From NCBI GenBank assembly GCA_934140355.1, contig CAKPBH010000021.1:1-24492 (forward strand): a DNA stretch of 24,492 nucleotides. Direction: 5' to 3'. The DNA comes from an uncultured Bacilli bacterium. Lineage in GTDB: Bacteria > Bacillota_I > Bacilli_A > RF39 > UBA660. The translations under genes and the position numbers were made by a program. The notes below the pieces were generated by a model. That model saw nothing but the letters and a program-made list of their open reading frames with translations, ran no database searches and had not been told where the DNA came from. Positions 24,417-24,492 of this stretch are shown here, piece after piece (the stretch's first letter is position 1; each line of letters begins with the position of its first letter).

Positions 24417-24492
24417 GGTTCTTTGTCAAGTAGTGTTGGTGGAACCAAAAACTAATGATAAATGAACTTTGTGAGAGAGCTAAAATTCAGCT

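Noticed and set aside
24114..24465. Open frames on both strands over the cotD-like gene
   Set aside because: The cotD-like frame has a strong ribosome site and family resemblance. The others are shadows.

Overview
The window is a gene-dense, AT-rich stretch from a low-GC Gram-positive bacterium that uses the standard stop codons (TGA terminates several genes). Shine-Dalgarno sites are strong, sigma-A-like promoters have clear TATAAT boxes, and almost all genes lie on the plus strand. A CotD-like spore coat gene and a possible YutH/CotS-like gene next to an nfu gene suggest a spore-forming member of the Bacilli, possibly one of the uncultured gut lineages. No marker in the window fixes the taxon.

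Positions 1-5781 hold the most unusual part, an operon for a divergent F1-like rotary ATPase. The order is c-like proteolipid, b-delta-like fusion, alpha, beta, a short epsilon, an unknown multi-pass membrane protein, gamma, a 54-residue protein, and a Flp/class III-type pilin-like peptide. The F1 head keeps its P-loops, catalytic Glu and arginine finger, so ATP hydrolysis looks possible. The c-like subunit has no carboxylate in its second helix, and no canonical subunit a is visible. This resembles in concept the 'F1-like X0' ATPases known from mycoplasmas, but here it keeps a c-like protein and adds a pilin-like one. It is the best candidate for an undescribed system.

Positions 6015-10553 carry mostly single genes: an Nfu iron-sulfur protein, a convergent YutH-like gene, a cytosolic C39-like protein, an RlmD-family 23S rRNA methyltransferase and a Nudix hydrolase. 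A decayed small reading frame lies at the end. Positions 10673-13089 hold a CmpB-family membrane protein and a three-gene run of uncharacterised membrane proteins, the last with a zinc ribbon.

Positions 13169-13716 are a five-gene tRNA operon (Leu-UAA, Ser-UGA, fMet-CAU, Asp-GUC, Phe-GAA) with a near-consensus promoter and a terminator. Downstream lie a short tandem repeat and a second terminator. Positions 13819-18771 hold a secreted papain-like protease ending in a dockerin. Three bases later comes a membrane-anchored protein with a cohesin-like N-terminal domain, which looks like a two-gene surface-display pair.

Positions 18855-21846 carry a single-domain rhodanese, a PxCG-repeat metal exporter-like membrane protein and a membrane-anchored MutS-family ATPase. 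Positions 21946-24492 carry a membrane protein fused to a possible permuted papain-fold domain, a SAM methyltransferase and the CotD-like protein. The last bases may begin an RNA leader cut by the window edge.
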